This document shows, one piece after another, positions 1 to 7,964 of a stretch of DNA of 34,590 nt (its first letter is position 1; every line of letters starts with the position of its first letter). The notes beneath the pieces are model-generated. The model saw nothing but the letters and a program-made list of their open reading frames with translations, was not told where the DNA came from and did not search any database. The position numbers and the translations under genes are program-made. The stretch is from Clostridiales bacterium. Its GTDB lineage: Bacteria > Bacillota > Clostridia > Christensenellales > Aristaeellaceae. The stretch lies in contig JALFVL010000006.1 in assembly GCA_022787165.1 (NCBI GenBank), positions 1-34,590 on the forward strand, in the 5' to 3' direction.

Positions 1-313
1 CCGCGCAGGGAATGCCCTGCGCAAGCAGCCTCTTCTGCTCCTGCGCGGCGCGCTCCCCGCTGTCAAAGACGCCGAGCTGCAGTGCCCAGATTTTGATTTC
101 GGGAAGCGTCAGCTCCGCCTCCTCGGGCGTGCTTCCGGCAAACGTCTGCACGGCGGCCAGGCCTGCGCGCCCCGCCTGAAGCAGCCTGTCGCGCAGCGGC
201 TGCGCCATCGCCGCGCCCGCCAGCAGCAGCACGCCGCCCAGGATCATCGCCCGCCTTCTCATTCGTCGCGCCCTCGTCCGGCGCGCCCGGGAAGAAATCC
301 TCCGCCTGCGCAT
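1..313 (-). CDS. SPOR-domain protein, C-terminus cut by window edge
   Basis: The frame reads leftward from an ATG at 313 and runs off the window, so only about 104 N-terminal residues are visible. It opens with a very Arg-rich stretch, then a hydrophobic segment (about residues 20-38), which fits a membrane anchor or signal anchor. Near residue 75 the sequence IWALQLGVFDSGERA followed by AAQEQKRLLAQG matches the start of a SPOR domain, which binds denuded peptidoglycan glycans in division and sporulation proteins. The 313 start is preferred because a purine-rich GGGGGAGAG lies just upstream; an in-frame ATG at 262 is the alternative. The gene diverges from the Cys/His protein at 423. The SPOR assignment rests on the visible part only. 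Confidence 0.7.
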   Translation of the reverse strand, partial: MRRRRISSRARRTRARRMRRRAMILGGVLLLAGAAMAQPLRDRLLQAGRAGLAAVQTFAGSTPEEAELTLPEIKIWALQLGVFDSGERAAQEQKRLLAQGIPCA

Positions 314-422
314 TTCTCTCCCCCTTCCGCCCTCGAGCCTATGAGCTCCCCGGTCAAAATATCCCGCGCCCGCCGCCCTCCGGGACGGCCGCTCCCATGA
401 CATGAGGATGAGGTGAATCACG

Positions 423-1181
423 ATGAAGTATACGCTTGACACCATGCCCGTTCTGGACGCCTATAAGACGAACTGCGAATGTCCGCTCTGCCATTTGCGG
501 ATTCTCTGCGAGGATCAGTATGTGGACAGCATGCTCGGCGCGGCCTATATGGAGCCCGATTGCCGCGTCAAGACCAACGAGGTCGGCTTTTGCAGCCGCC
601 ATTTTGAGCTGATGTACAACCGGCGCAACCGCCTCGGCCTCGCTCTGATGACGCATACGCACATGCAGGAGGTCATCGCGTCGCTCAAGACCATCCTCGC
701 AGAGGGCGGCTCCTCCTCTCGCGGTCTGTTTTCCTCCCTGCGCGGCGGGAAAGCGGAGGGCGGGCCCGCGCCGAAGATCCGCGCGCGCATGGCCGGCTGC
801 GTCATCTGCGACGAGATGAACGCCTCTATCGAGCGCTACGCCTATACCATCGCCCAGCTGTACTTCACAAACAGCGAATTCAAGGCGATGTTTGATCAGT
901 CAAAGGGCTTCTGCCTGCCCCATCTGGCCCTCGTGCTGGAGATGGCCGACAGGACGCTCAGCGACAGGCAGGCCGCGGAATTCAAAAAGACCCTCTCCGC
1001 GCTGGAGATCGAAAACCTCAAACGCATCGAGGGCGAGCTCGAGTGGTTCACGCTCAAGTTCGACTACCGCAACACCGACAAGCCCTGGGGCAACAGCCGC
1101 GACGCTGTCGAGCGCTCGGTCAACAAGCTGATGGGCGCCTGCGTCGGCGAGGACGCGCAGATGCCCGCCCACAATGACTGA
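423..1181 (+). CDS. DUF6062-type Cys/His protein with duplicated metal-site motif
   Basis: A 252-residue soluble protein with no signal peptide. It has two copies of the same spacing: C20-x2-C23 followed by C57-x2-H60 (GFCSRH), and C126-x2-C129 followed by C164-x2-H167 (GFCLPH). The gaps between half-sites are 33 and 34 residues, so each half looks like a small Zn-type (CCCH) module with helices between. This pattern matches my memory of the DUF6062 family, found in Clostridia and of unknown function. AGGTGA sits seven bases before the ATG. The stop overlaps the earliest possible start of the downstream acetyltransferase, so the two are probably cotranscribed. Metal binding is inferred from the residues; function is unknown. 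Confidence 0.8.
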   Translation: MKYTLDTMPVLDAYKTNCECPLCHLRILCEDQYVDSMLGAAYMEPDCRVKTNEVGFCSRHFELMYNRRNRLGLALMTHTHMQEVIASLKTILAEGGSSSRGLFSSLRGGKAEGGPAPKIRARMAGCVICDEMNASIERYAYTIAQLYFTNSEFKAMFDQSKGFCLPHLALVLEMADRTLSDRQAAEFKKTLSALEIENLKRIEGELEWFTLKFDYRNTDKPWGNSRDAVERSVNKLMGACVGEDAQMPAHND

Positions 1182-1200
1182 TCCCGCGAAAGGAGCGCCC

Positions 1201-2238
1201 ATGCTCACACCGATGGAAACGCCGCGCCTTCTTCTGCGAAGGCCGAGGCTCTCCGACGCGGACGACCTCTTCTCCATCCTCTCCGACGCCGAAACCTGCC
1301 GCATGGACGGCAACTATCCGCCCTATTCGCAGAAGGACGAGGCGTTTTACGCCGACGTGCGCGCGCTGGCCGATGACGGGGACAACCGCCTCTTTCTGGA
1401 GGAGCGCAGCACGGGGCGCATGGTCGGCCTGCTCCACGTCATGCCGGCGGACGGGCCGGATGCCTGCGAAATCGGCTTCGTCGTCGCGCCGGATGCGCGC
1501 CGCCGGGGCTATGCGCTGGAAAGCCTGCGCGCGCTGCTTGATCAGCTTTCAGATAGCGGCATGAGGCGAGTTCTGGCGACCTGCTACCGCGTCAACGGAG
1601 CCAGCGCCGCGCTGCTCCTGCGACTGGGCTTTGCGCCGCTGCCGGATGATCCCGGCGAAACGGCGGATGCCTTCTCCCAGCGCGCATTCTCCCTGAGCCT
1701 GCCGCAAAAGCTGCCATGCCGCAAGCGCCTGTTTCTGATCGGCGGGCCGATGGGCGTGGGCAAGACAACCGCCGCGAAACAGCTTCAGGCGCTGCTTGAG
1801 CGCTGTGCGTTTCTGGACGGCGACTGGTGCTGGGATCTGCATCCCTTCCGCGTCACGGAAGAGACGAAAGCCATGGTCATGGACAACATCGTTCATCTGC
1901 TCTCGGGCTTCCTGCGCTGCTCTGAGGTCGACCATGTGGTGTTCTGTTGGGTCATGCACGAGCAGGCGATTCTGGATACGTTGCTCTCCCGTTTGCCCCT
2001 CGGAGATACGGATGTGACCGCCGTATCGCTCGTCTGCTCCCCGGAGGCGCTCAAGGCGCGAATCGACCGGGACGTTCAGGCCGGACTGCGCGCTCCCGAC
2101 GTTTTGGCGCGCAGCCTCGACCGCCTGCCGCTGTATGACACGCTGGCAACTGTGAAGCTCGACACGACCGGCCTGACTCCGCATCAGACCGCGCAGGCCA
2201 TCCTGATGCTGAGCGCAGAAAAAGACAAAGAGGAGTGA
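1201..2238 (+). CDS. GNAT acetyltransferase fused to a P-loop kinase-like domain
   Basis: About 345 residues in two domains. The first ~170 are a RimJ/RimL-type GNAT fold: the opening ETPRLLLRRPRLSDADDL, then EIGFVVAPDARRRGYALESL with the acetyl-CoA loop R-R-x-G-Y, then NGASAALLLRLGF. After a short basic linker (CRKRLFLIGG), a P-loop GGPMGVGKTT starts the second domain, which resembles small nucleotide or shikimate-type kinases: FLDGDWCWDLHPF near the acceptor site and a late lid-like ARIDRDVQAGLRAPDV. The ATG at 1201 is chosen because AAAGGAG precedes it; the frame also opens at 1174, where it overlaps the previous stop. GNAT enzymes and such kinases both modify small substrates such as drugs, but the substrate here is unknown. 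Confidence 0.8.
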   Translation: MLTPMETPRLLLRRPRLSDADDLFSILSDAETCRMDGNYPPYSQKDEAFYADVRALADDGDNRLFLEERSTGRMVGLLHVMPADGPDACEIGFVVAPDARRRGYALESLRALLDQLSDSGMRRVLATCYRVNGASAALLLRLGFAPLPDDPGETADAFSQRAFSLSLPQKLPCRKRLFLIGGPMGVGKTTAAKQLQALLERCAFLDGDWCWDLHPFRVTEETKAMVMDNIVHLLSGFLRCSEVDHVVFCWVMHEQAILDTLLSRLPLGDTDVTAVSLVCSPEALKARIDRDVQAGLRAPDVLARSLDRLPLYDTLATVKLDTTGLTPHQTAQAILMLSAEKDKEE

Positions 2239-2261
2239 GCGCTCTGCTTCCTCCTCTTTTT
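2227..2261. terminator. Bidirectional intrinsic terminator overlapping the fusion gene stop
   Basis: AAAGAGGAG (2227-2235) pairs with CTCCTCTTT (2251-2259), followed by further T residues. The left arm includes the last sense codons of the acetyltransferase-kinase gene. On the minus strand the stem is followed by TGTCTTTTTC, so it can also end the miaA-side transcript. Confidence 0.7.
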
Positions 2262-2282
2262 ATCGCTTCGCATATGGGAACG

Positions 2283-2345
2283 TTGGGGGATTCATCCCCC
2301 AAACCCCTGGCCCGGGGACCAGTCCCCAGGCCCCTCCTTCGCTTC
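2283..2345. repeat. REP-like double hairpin in intergenic DNA
   Basis: Two adjacent inverted repeats: an 8-bp stem with a 4-base loop at 2283-2302 (TTGGGGGA/TCCCCCAA), and GGGGAC-CA-GTCCCC at 2314-2327 with partial outer pairing. No T-tract follows, so this is not a standard terminator. The compact G/C arms resemble dispersed intergenic palindromes of Clostridia. Between the fusion gene and the 49-codon gene I see nothing else. Confidence 0.5.
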
Positions 2346-2378
2346 GCGCCCATGGCTCATTCTTTTCCGAGAACAGGA

Positions 2379-2528
2379 TTACAGATCCTGCAAGTCCGCA
2401 GCGGTCAGATCGTTCTCCAGATTGTCCCGCGCCAGGTCGCTGTCGATCACCGGATAGATTTCCTCCGGAACGGGCCGCTCGCGTTTTTCATCCTTCATCG
2501 GCGGCCGCTTGCCCTTTGGCTTGACCAT
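2379..2528 (-). CDS. Small hypothetical protein downstream of miaA (49 aa)
   Basis: A 49-codon frame with ATG at 2528 and TAA at 2379-2381. AGGTGA lies four bases before the ATG, a good though close ribosome site. The product begins MVKPKGKRPPMKDEKRERPV and ends in an acidic stretch with DLARDNLENDLTAADLQDL, so it is a charged two-part protein with a basic head and an acidic helical tail. It lies 58 bp after the miaA stop on the same strand. In many Bacillota hfq follows miaA, but this sequence is not Hfq (no Sm motifs). Function unknown. It could be a random frame, but the start site and charge pattern favour a real gene. Confidence 0.5.
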   Translation of the reverse strand: MVKPKGKRPPMKDEKRERPVPEEIYPVIDSDLARDNLENDLTAADLQDL

Positions 2529-2586
2529 GATATCACCTCACGGGGACACAGTCTTTCCCGGGAGGCTGCCCGGTATGCGCCCCTTC

Positions 2587-3483
2587 TCAGCGCAGAAACG
2601 CCTCCACGGCCTCACAGGCCTGCGCAAGGAAATCCCCCTGCATGTCGAGCCAGACGATCTCCGGATTGCGGCGGAACCAGGTCATCTGCCGCTTGGCGAA
2701 CTTCTTGATCGCCTGCGCAAGCTTTGCGAGCATCTCGTCCCTGTCCGGGATCTCACCGATCAGGTACTGCGTGATGAAGCGGTATTCAAGCCCCAGCCCA
2801 AGCAGGAATTCCCTGCTCACGCCGCGGTCAAGCAGCCCCTGCACCTCCTCGATCATGCCCTGCTCAAGGCGGCGCTCAAGCCGCTCGTCGATGCGCGCGC
2901 GCAGCACGTCTCTCGGCCAGCTCACGCCCAGGCGCAGGCTCTCGTATCGCTTCTGCTTGCCGGGCGCCGCCGTGTCGCCGTCATGCAGCCGCTCGAGCAT
3001 CCGCATGACGCGGTTGCGGTTGTTCTTCTCCACCTGCACATCCGGCACGAGCGCGATCAGCTTTTCGTAGAGCGCCGGGGTCGTCAGCGTTTCAAGCTCC
3101 GCGCGGTAGGCGAGATCGGGCTCCCTGTCCGAGAGCAGGTAGCCGTCGAGCACGGAATCGACGTACAGCCCCGTGCCGCCGACGATCATCGGCAGATGAC
3201 CGCGCGCGCGGATCTCGTCGATGAGCGCATAGCTCATGCGCTGAAAATCCGCCATCGAGAAGAACTCGCCCGGCTCGCGCACGTCGATCATGTGGTGCGG
3301 CACGCCCTGTGTCTCCTCCTGCGCGACCTTGCCGCTGCCCAGGTCAAGACCCCTGAAGACCTGCCTGGAATCCGCCGAGATGATCTCCGCGCCATAGCGC
3401 CTGGCCAGCTCGATGCCCAGCGCGCTCTTGCCGGAGGCATTCGTGCCCACGACGGCGACGACCTTGGGAAGTGTGCTGCTCAC
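2587..3483 (-). CDS. miaA: tRNA dimethylallyltransferase
   Basis: MiaA transfers a dimethylallyl group to N6 of A37 in tRNAs reading UNN codons, in the cytoplasm, using DMAPP. The 298-residue product has the P-loop GTNASGKS (13-20), the tRNA-contacting DSRQVFRGLDLGSGKV (38-53, where most homologues read DSMQVYRGMDIGTAK), VGGTGLYVDS near 101-110, and the late RQMTWFR motif. Length is slightly below the usual 300-315. The start is GTG at 3483 with AAAGGA about ten bases upstream. It lies 73 bp after the SpoIID-type gene, same strand, and is probably cotranscribed with it. The DMAPP supply route fits ispE at 18-19 kb. The DSRQVF variant places it in a divergent MiaA branch, not a different enzyme. 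Confidence 0.92.
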   Translation of the reverse strand: MSSTLPKVVAVVGTNASGKSALGIELARRYGAEIISADSRQVFRGLDLGSGKVAQEETQGVPHHMIDVREPGEFFSMADFQRMSYALIDEIRARGHLPMIVGGTGLYVDSVLDGYLLSDREPDLAYRAELETLTTPALYEKLIALVPDVQVEKNNRNRVMRMLERLHDGDTAAPGKQKRYESLRLGVSWPRDVLRARIDERLERRLEQGMIEEVQGLLDRGVSREFLLGLGLEYRFITQYLIGEIPDRDEMLAKLAQAIKKFAKRQMTWFRRNPEIVWLDMQGDFLAQACEAVEAFLR

Positions 3484-3556
3484 GTTTCATCCGTCCTTTC
3501 CCGCCTGCGGCCAATGCCGCATCCTCTGTGGTGATTCTTCCGCTCCTGCCGGGCGG

Positions 3557-6355
3557 TCATTCGCCGCCCTGCGCGCCGAACGGCGTCACATATTCTCCGG
3601 ACACATAGCCCTCATAGCCCGCCCAGCGCACGTGCAGGAAGCCGCCCTCGCTGCTCTCCAGCACGGTCAGCACCATGCCGTAGGGCAGCACATAGAGCAC
3701 GTCACTGCCCGTGCTGGGCTGGGCGCGCAGGTTGAGGCCGTTGCTGCTGCTGACGGCGACACGGTATTCTCCCGCCTGCGCGGGAGCCTGCGTCGGCTGA
3801 GGTGTGCTTGTCGGCTGCGGCGCGGCGCCGAAGCTGACGTAGTCCGCGCTCACATAGCCGCTGAGCGTCCCCACGCGGACGGGATAAAACCCGCTTACGG
3901 CCTCGCCCGTCACGGCGACGCTCACGCCATAGCCCAGCGTCGCGACCAGACGGCCCGATGCGGAGGGCTCTTCGCGCAGATTCAGCCCGCTCGGCGCCGA
4001 GACTGTCGCCATGCGCGCCTCGATCTGCCCGGAGGCGGGCGGCACCGGCGTCGGCGTCGGCATGGGAATCGGCGTCATGTCGCGCTCTGCGGCGAGGTAC
4101 GCCGCGGCCGCATAGCCCGTGTATTCGCCATAGCGAACCGGCAGGAAGCCGTCGAGCGCCCCGCCCGTCACGGTGACGCTCGAGCCTAGGGGCATCGTGA
4201 GAATCGTCGCCGCGCCGGTGTGCGGCTCTTTTCGCAGCTTGAGCCCGCCCACGGCGGTCACGGTCGCGCGGGTTTCCGCCGTATCGGGCGCCGGCGTTTC
4301 TGCCGGCGCGGGAGAGGGCGTATTCTCCGGCGCCTTTTCAATCTCGTCCGTCACATAGACATATTCGCTGGCGACGTAGCCCTTCATGCCGCCCAGCGTG
4401 ACAGGGAGCATGCCGCTGGTCTCGCTGCCCGTGACGGTGAGCGTCGTGCCCTGCGGCAGCGTCATGATGACGCCCGCGCTGAGCGACGGCTGCGCGCGCA
4501 GGTTGAGGCCGCTGGAGGGCAGCACGATCGCCGTCAGATTCGTCTCCGTCTTGGGGGGCTCGCTGGGCGCCTGCGGCGTTTCGCCGCTGAGGACGATGTA
4601 GTCGTTGCTCACATAGCCGCTCTGCGTCCCGTGCTGCACGTACGTCCAGCGCTCATAGCGATCCAGCACCGTAAGCGTCTGTCCATGGCGCAGGCGCGCG
4701 ATGACCGCGGCGCTGAGCGTCGGCGCGGCGCGCAGATTGAGTACCTGGCTCTCGTCGGAGAGCACGACTGTCGCCGTGCCCTTCCCGGCGACGGTCGGCG
4801 TCTCCGTCACGGCATCGTCCTGAACGCTGATGTACTCGTTGCTGACATAGCCGCTCAGCGTGCCCACCTGCACGCGGCTCCACGCCGTGCCCATCTCCAG
4901 CAGCGTGACCTGCGTGCCGTGGGGAATCGTCGCCAGCACGGCGGAGGCTGTGCCCGGCTCCCGGCGCAGGTTGAGGCTGTCCAGCGGGTTGGAGAGCGTC
5001 ACGACCGCGAGCTTCGCGTCGCCGGTCTCCACCTCCGGCGCTGTCTGAGTGCCGTCCATCGCGGGCAGGATCGTCCGCGTCATCGCATAGCGCGTCCGCG
5101 TCAGACCAGGATAGTAAAACTCGAGAATCTGGTCGTAGGTCATGCCCTCGGCCGCCATCTGCTGCGCGCCGCGCTGGCTCATGCCCACGCCATGCCCGTA
5201 GCGGCGGGCCGTCAGCTTGAAGCCGCCGACGGTCTCCGTGACCTCGATCGTCTCGTTTTTGAGCGTGTTGATCGACAGGCCGCAGAGTCCCTCCACCTGC
5301 GAGAAGTAGTCAAGCGTCACCGTCGCCTCGCCGTAGTCGGCCAGCTTCATGCTGACGTCGAGCTTGGTGTACACGCGCGAGGGGGCGGCATAGCGGGGGC
5401 TGTGCGGCGTCACGCGGGTGATGCCCTCAATCGACACGTTCCCCACGCCCAGCAGCGCGGCCGCCTCGGCCTGAAGCAGCGCCGTCAGCGCGGAGACGCT
5501 CGTCGTGCCGTCGCGGTAAAAGGAGACGGACTTGGCGACCGAAGCGCCGTTGCGCAGGTCGTAGGGATCGTCCTTGACCTGCAGATAGCTGTAGGAGCCG
5601 CTGCCCCATGCGTTGGCGACGGATTCCGTCTGCCCGCCGTTGCTGGCCGTATAATAGCTCGCCATGTATTCGCCGTTCACCGTGCCGACGATGCCAGCCG
5701 TCTCCTCGACGGCCTGAACGCAGCGTGCGTTGCCGCTGGGCGTGCCGTTGTAGACCTGGTCGCTCGTCGTATCGACAACGTCGTAGGTCGCCGCCTGCGC
5801 GCTCATCTTCTTGAGCACATAGGTTCTGGCCGCGACGGCCTGCGCCTTGAGCGCCTCCAGCGGGAAGGAATTGTCCATCTCATAGGGCAGCACGCCGCGC
5901 ATGTAGTCCTCCATAAACACATGTACGATGATCTGCACATTGCCGCCCTTGGCGATGAACTCGATGTCGCCCGGATAAAGGCTCCCCGGGTATCGGGCCT
6001 GCGCGATGCGCACGCCGTTTTCGCCGGTCGTCTGGTGCCTGCGCAGCTTGAAGCGGCTGCCCATCGTCTGCGTCTGCCCGTTCATGCGCAGCATCAGCGT
6101 GCCGCCGCTGTTGGAGACGTTGATGGTCGTGCCGCGGGCAATGGCGCGGCTCGCGTCGCCGCCGATCGAGTAACTGCCATCCACGCTCACGTCCACCGAT
6201 GTGTTCGAGGCGATTGAGGACAGATACACGCGCACCGTGCCCGAAACCGTCGTGCCGCTGACGACGCCGCTGTCCGCGCGCGCCGCGCCCAGGCAAAGCG
6301 TCAGAAGCAGCGCAGTCGCCAGCGCCGTCAGCCGTTTCGTTCGTAACGAGGCCAT
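3557..6355 (-). CDS. Secreted SpoIID/LytB-type wall hydrolase with six SH3b repeats
   Basis: About 932 residues. A basic N-terminus and a hydrophobic segment ending near ARADS form a signal peptide. Residues ~140-430 are a SpoIID domain: YMRGVLPYEMDNSFPLEALKAQAVAARTYV carries the Glu equivalent to the lytic transglycosylase catalytic residue, and RYGHGVGMSQRGAQQMA is the signature loop. Six bacterial SH3 modules follow, each with an (S)LNLR or LKLR start and a GYV/GYA end, separated by Pro/Thr-rich linkers. SpoIID removes stem-peptide-free glycans during engulfment, but that protein is much shorter and has no SH3 array, so this may be a vegetative or germination paralogue. ATG 6355 is chosen for AGAGGG six bases upstream; longer starts at 6361 and 6388 lack a site. 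Confidence 0.85.
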   Translation of the reverse strand: MASLRTKRLTALATALLLTLCLGAARADSGVVSGTTVSGTVRVYLSSIASNTSVDVSVDGSYSIGGDASRAIARGTTINVSNSGGTLMLRMNGQTQTMGSRFKLRRHQTTGENGVRIAQARYPGSLYPGDIEFIAKGGNVQIIVHVFMEDYMRGVLPYEMDNSFPLEALKAQAVAARTYVLKKMSAQAATYDVVDTTSDQVYNGTPSGNARCVQAVEETAGIVGTVNGEYMASYYTASNGGQTESVANAWGSGSYSYLQVKDDPYDLRNGASVAKSVSFYRDGTTSVSALTALLQAEAAALLGVGNVSIEGITRVTPHSPRYAAPSRVYTKLDVSMKLADYGEATVTLDYFSQVEGLCGLSINTLKNETIEVTETVGGFKLTARRYGHGVGMSQRGAQQMAAEGMTYDQILEFYYPGLTRTRYAMTRTILPAMDGTQTAPEVETGDAKLAVVTLSNPLDSLNLRREPGTASAVLATIPHGTQVTLLEMGTAWSRVQVGTLSGYVSNEYISVQDDAVTETPTVAGKGTATVVLSDESQVLNLRAAPTLSAAVIARLRHGQTLTVLDRYERWTYVQHGTQSGYVSNDYIVLSGETPQAPSEPPKTETNLTAIVLPSSGLNLRAQPSLSAGVIMTLPQGTTLTVTGSETSGMLPVTLGGMKGYVASEYVYVTDEIEKAPENTPSPAPAETPAPDTAETRATVTAVGGLKLRKEPHTGAATILTMPLGSSVTVTGGALDGFLPVRYGEYTGYAAAAYLAAERDMTPIPMPTPTPVPPASGQIEARMATVSAPSGLNLREEPSASGRLVATLGYGVSVAVTGEAVSGFYPVRVGTLSGYVSADYVSFGAAPQPTSTPQPTQAPAQAGEYRVAVSSSNGLNLRAQPSTGSDVLYVLPYGMVLTVLESSEGGFLHVRWAGYEGYVSGEYVTPFGAQGGE

Positions 6356-6408
6356 GATCATCCCTCTTTCGTCTGTTTTCGGCGTCATTCGCGCCGTAAA
6401 TCATTCGC

Positions 6409-6438
6409 ATTGTACCATACATCGGCGCGGTTTGTAAA
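6409..6438 (-). promoter_or_regulatory. Sigma-A-like promoter for the SpoIID/SH3 gene
   Basis: On the minus strand, TTTACA (6438-6433), an 18-base spacer, then TACAAT (6414-6409) with an extended TGG just before it. It lies about 50 bp upstream of the ATG at 6355. Confidence 0.65.
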
Positions 6439-6504
6439 TCGCCGCAGCGCTGTCAATCCCTGTCTGATCCGGGTTTTTCCTCCTGCGTTTCCAGCCGGTG
6501 CGCC

Positions 6505-6533
6505 TTGTTCCCGAGCGCTGTTTCTGATATAAT
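6505..6533 (+). promoter_or_regulatory. Sigma-A-like promoter for the ApbE-like gene
   Basis: TTGTTC (6505-6510), exactly 17 bases, then a perfect TATAAT (6528-6533). The expected transcript start near 6540 leaves a short leader that contains AGGAGG before the ATG at 6568. Confidence 0.8.
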
Positions 6534-6567
6534 GATTCCATCAAACCCGCAGGAGGTCCGCATCATC

Positions 6568-7641
6568 ATGAAAAAACTGGCTGCCGCCGCGCTGCTGCTC
6601 ACTCTCGCCCTGTGCGCTCTGTCGCCCGCGGGCGCGGAGATGAACAAGTACAGCGCCATGTATATGGATTCCTTTGACACCGTCATTCAGTTCATTGCCT
6701 ACGCGGAGAGTGAGGAGACGTTCAACGCCTGGTCGGATACCGTCCATCAGACATATCTGTACCTGCATAAGCTCTTTGACACCTACAACACCTACGACGA
6801 AGAGGGCATCGTCAGCGTCTGCGCGCTCAACCAGCGCGCCGCGCAGGAGCCCGTTGAGGTCGACCCGATCCTCTTTTCGCTGCTGACCTTCTGTAAAAAC
6901 AACTATGAGGCCTGCCAGGGCCAGGTCAACGTCGCGATGGGCAGCGTGCTTTCCATCTGGCATGAGTACCGCGAGGCGGGCCTCGACGATCCGCAGCACG
7001 CCTCCGTTCCCCCGATGGAGCTGCTGACCGCCGCCAGCGATCATGCGGACATCGGCGACCTGATCCTCGACGCCGACGCGATGACCGTCTATTTCGCCGA
7101 CCCGGAGCTCAAGCTCGATCTGGGCGCAGTCGCCAAGGGCTACGCCACGGAGATCGTCGCGCAGCTGCTCCTCTCCGGCGACATGCCCTCCTTCATCATC
7201 AGCGCGGGCGGCAATGTTCGCGTCGGCGAGCCGCCGCAGGATGGGCGCAAGGCCTGGGGTGTCGGCATTCAGGATCCCGACGGGGCCGTGCTGGGCACAA
7301 GCGATATTGTGGAGACGCTCTTCCTCTCCGGCATGTCCGTCGTCACCTCCGGCGACTATCAGCGCTATTACGTCGTGGACGGCGAGCGCTATCATCACCT
7401 GATCGATCCCGATACGCTGACGCCGCCCTCGTATTGCCGCTCCGTCTCCATCATCACGGAGGATTCCGGCTATGCCGACATGCTCTCCACCGCCGCCTTC
7501 CTGATGCCCTACGACGAGTCCCGCGCGTTCATCGATTCCCTCGACGGCGTGGAGGCCATCTGGCTCTTTCCCGACGGCACCGAGGAGATGACCGAGGGGG
7601 CCAAAGTCTACGCAAAATCCTTCGGCGCGACAAACAAATGA
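6568..7641 (+). CDS. ApbE-like FAD:protein FMN transferase
   Basis: ApbE enzymes hydrolyse FAD and attach FMN to a Thr/Ser of partner proteins outside the membrane, such as RnfG/NqrC-type electron carriers. The 357-residue product starts with a signal peptide (MKKLAAAALLLTLALC..., cleavage near AGA, no lipobox). Family motifs are present: LDLGAVAKGYA (183-193), AGGNVRVGEP (213-222), TSGDYQRYY (260-268), HLIDPDT (277-283) and DMLSTA (304-309). ATG 6568 is chosen because AGGAGG precedes it and the signal peptide starts there; the frame extends 21 codons upstream through the promoter. It is transcribed alone and ends at its own terminator. No target carrier gene is in the window. Confidence 0.9.
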   Translation: MKKLAAAALLLTLALCALSPAGAEMNKYSAMYMDSFDTVIQFIAYAESEETFNAWSDTVHQTYLYLHKLFDTYNTYDEEGIVSVCALNQRAAQEPVEVDPILFSLLTFCKNNYEACQGQVNVAMGSVLSIWHEYREAGLDDPQHASVPPMELLTAASDHADIGDLILDADAMTVYFADPELKLDLGAVAKGYATEIVAQLLLSGDMPSFIISAGGNVRVGEPPQDGRKAWGVGIQDPDGAVLGTSDIVETLFLSGMSVVTSGDYQRYYVVDGERYHHLIDPDTLTPPSYCRSVSIITEDSGYADMLSTAAFLMPYDESRAFIDSLDGVEAIWLFPDGTEEMTEGAKVYAKSFGATNK

Positions 7642-7646
7642 ATCCC

Positions 7647-7672
7647 GGCCGCCCGCGGGCGGCCCTTTTCTT
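7647..7672 (+). terminator. Intrinsic terminator of the ApbE-like gene
   Basis: A perfect palindrome (7647-7664: GGCCGCCCG/CGGGCGGCC) followed by a T-rich tract, starting six bases after the stop codon. Confidence 0.85.
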
Positions 7673-7701
7673 TCCGGTTTTTGCGGAACAGAACGCAGCT
7701 C

Positions 7702-7958
7702 AAAAAACGCAGCCCGATCATTCGGACTGCGTTTTGCTTTCAAAAATCCCAAAGTGCCGCTGTCGTCGTTTTTCACCCACCGCCTCACGGTAGGTCGGTG
7801 CCCTGCGGCGCACTTCTGCCGTCCCCTGGCGTCAAAGACGGGGGCATGACATCCGCGAACCGACATCCGGGCTCCTGTTATGTATATGTAGGAGAAAATA
7901 CAGACGACTGGCGCACACCCCAGGACATCTGACTCCGCCAGGGATATCGCCGGTTTCT
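7702..7958 (-). ncRNA. Independent small RNA of about 250 nt, possible 6S RNA
   Basis: Between two gene ends lies a self-contained minus-strand unit: a near-consensus promoter (7993-7965), about 255 transcribed bases without a credible coding frame, and an intrinsic terminator (7734-7702). Its ends pair: CCCAGA near the 5' end with UUUGGG just before the terminator. Further in, CCCUGGCG pairs with CGCCAGGG, CUCCU with AGGAG around the middle, and a 7-bp hairpin CCUACCG/CGGUGGG lies in the 3' half. A long, interrupted rod with paired ends and a small hairpin in the 3' arm is the outline of 6S RNA, which binds the sigma-A RNA polymerase. I did not see RNase P, tmRNA or SRP RNA signature sequences. 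The identity as 6S is inference by shape and size. Confidence 0.65.
7703..7734 (-). terminator. Terminator of the small RNA (works in both directions)
   Basis: AAACGCAG...CTGCGTTT stem with one internal mismatch and a short loop. On the minus strand it is followed by six T residues; on the plus strand by a weaker TTTTGCTTT, so it backs up the ApbE terminator. Confidence 0.8.
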
Positions 7959-7964
7959 GGGATT

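Noticed and set aside
7702..7958. RNase P RNA, tmRNA or SRP RNA as identity of the small RNA
   Set aside because: It is too short for the first two, lacks the RNase P core (GAGGAAAGTC-like), a tRNA-like CCA end, and the SRP GGAA-loop region.
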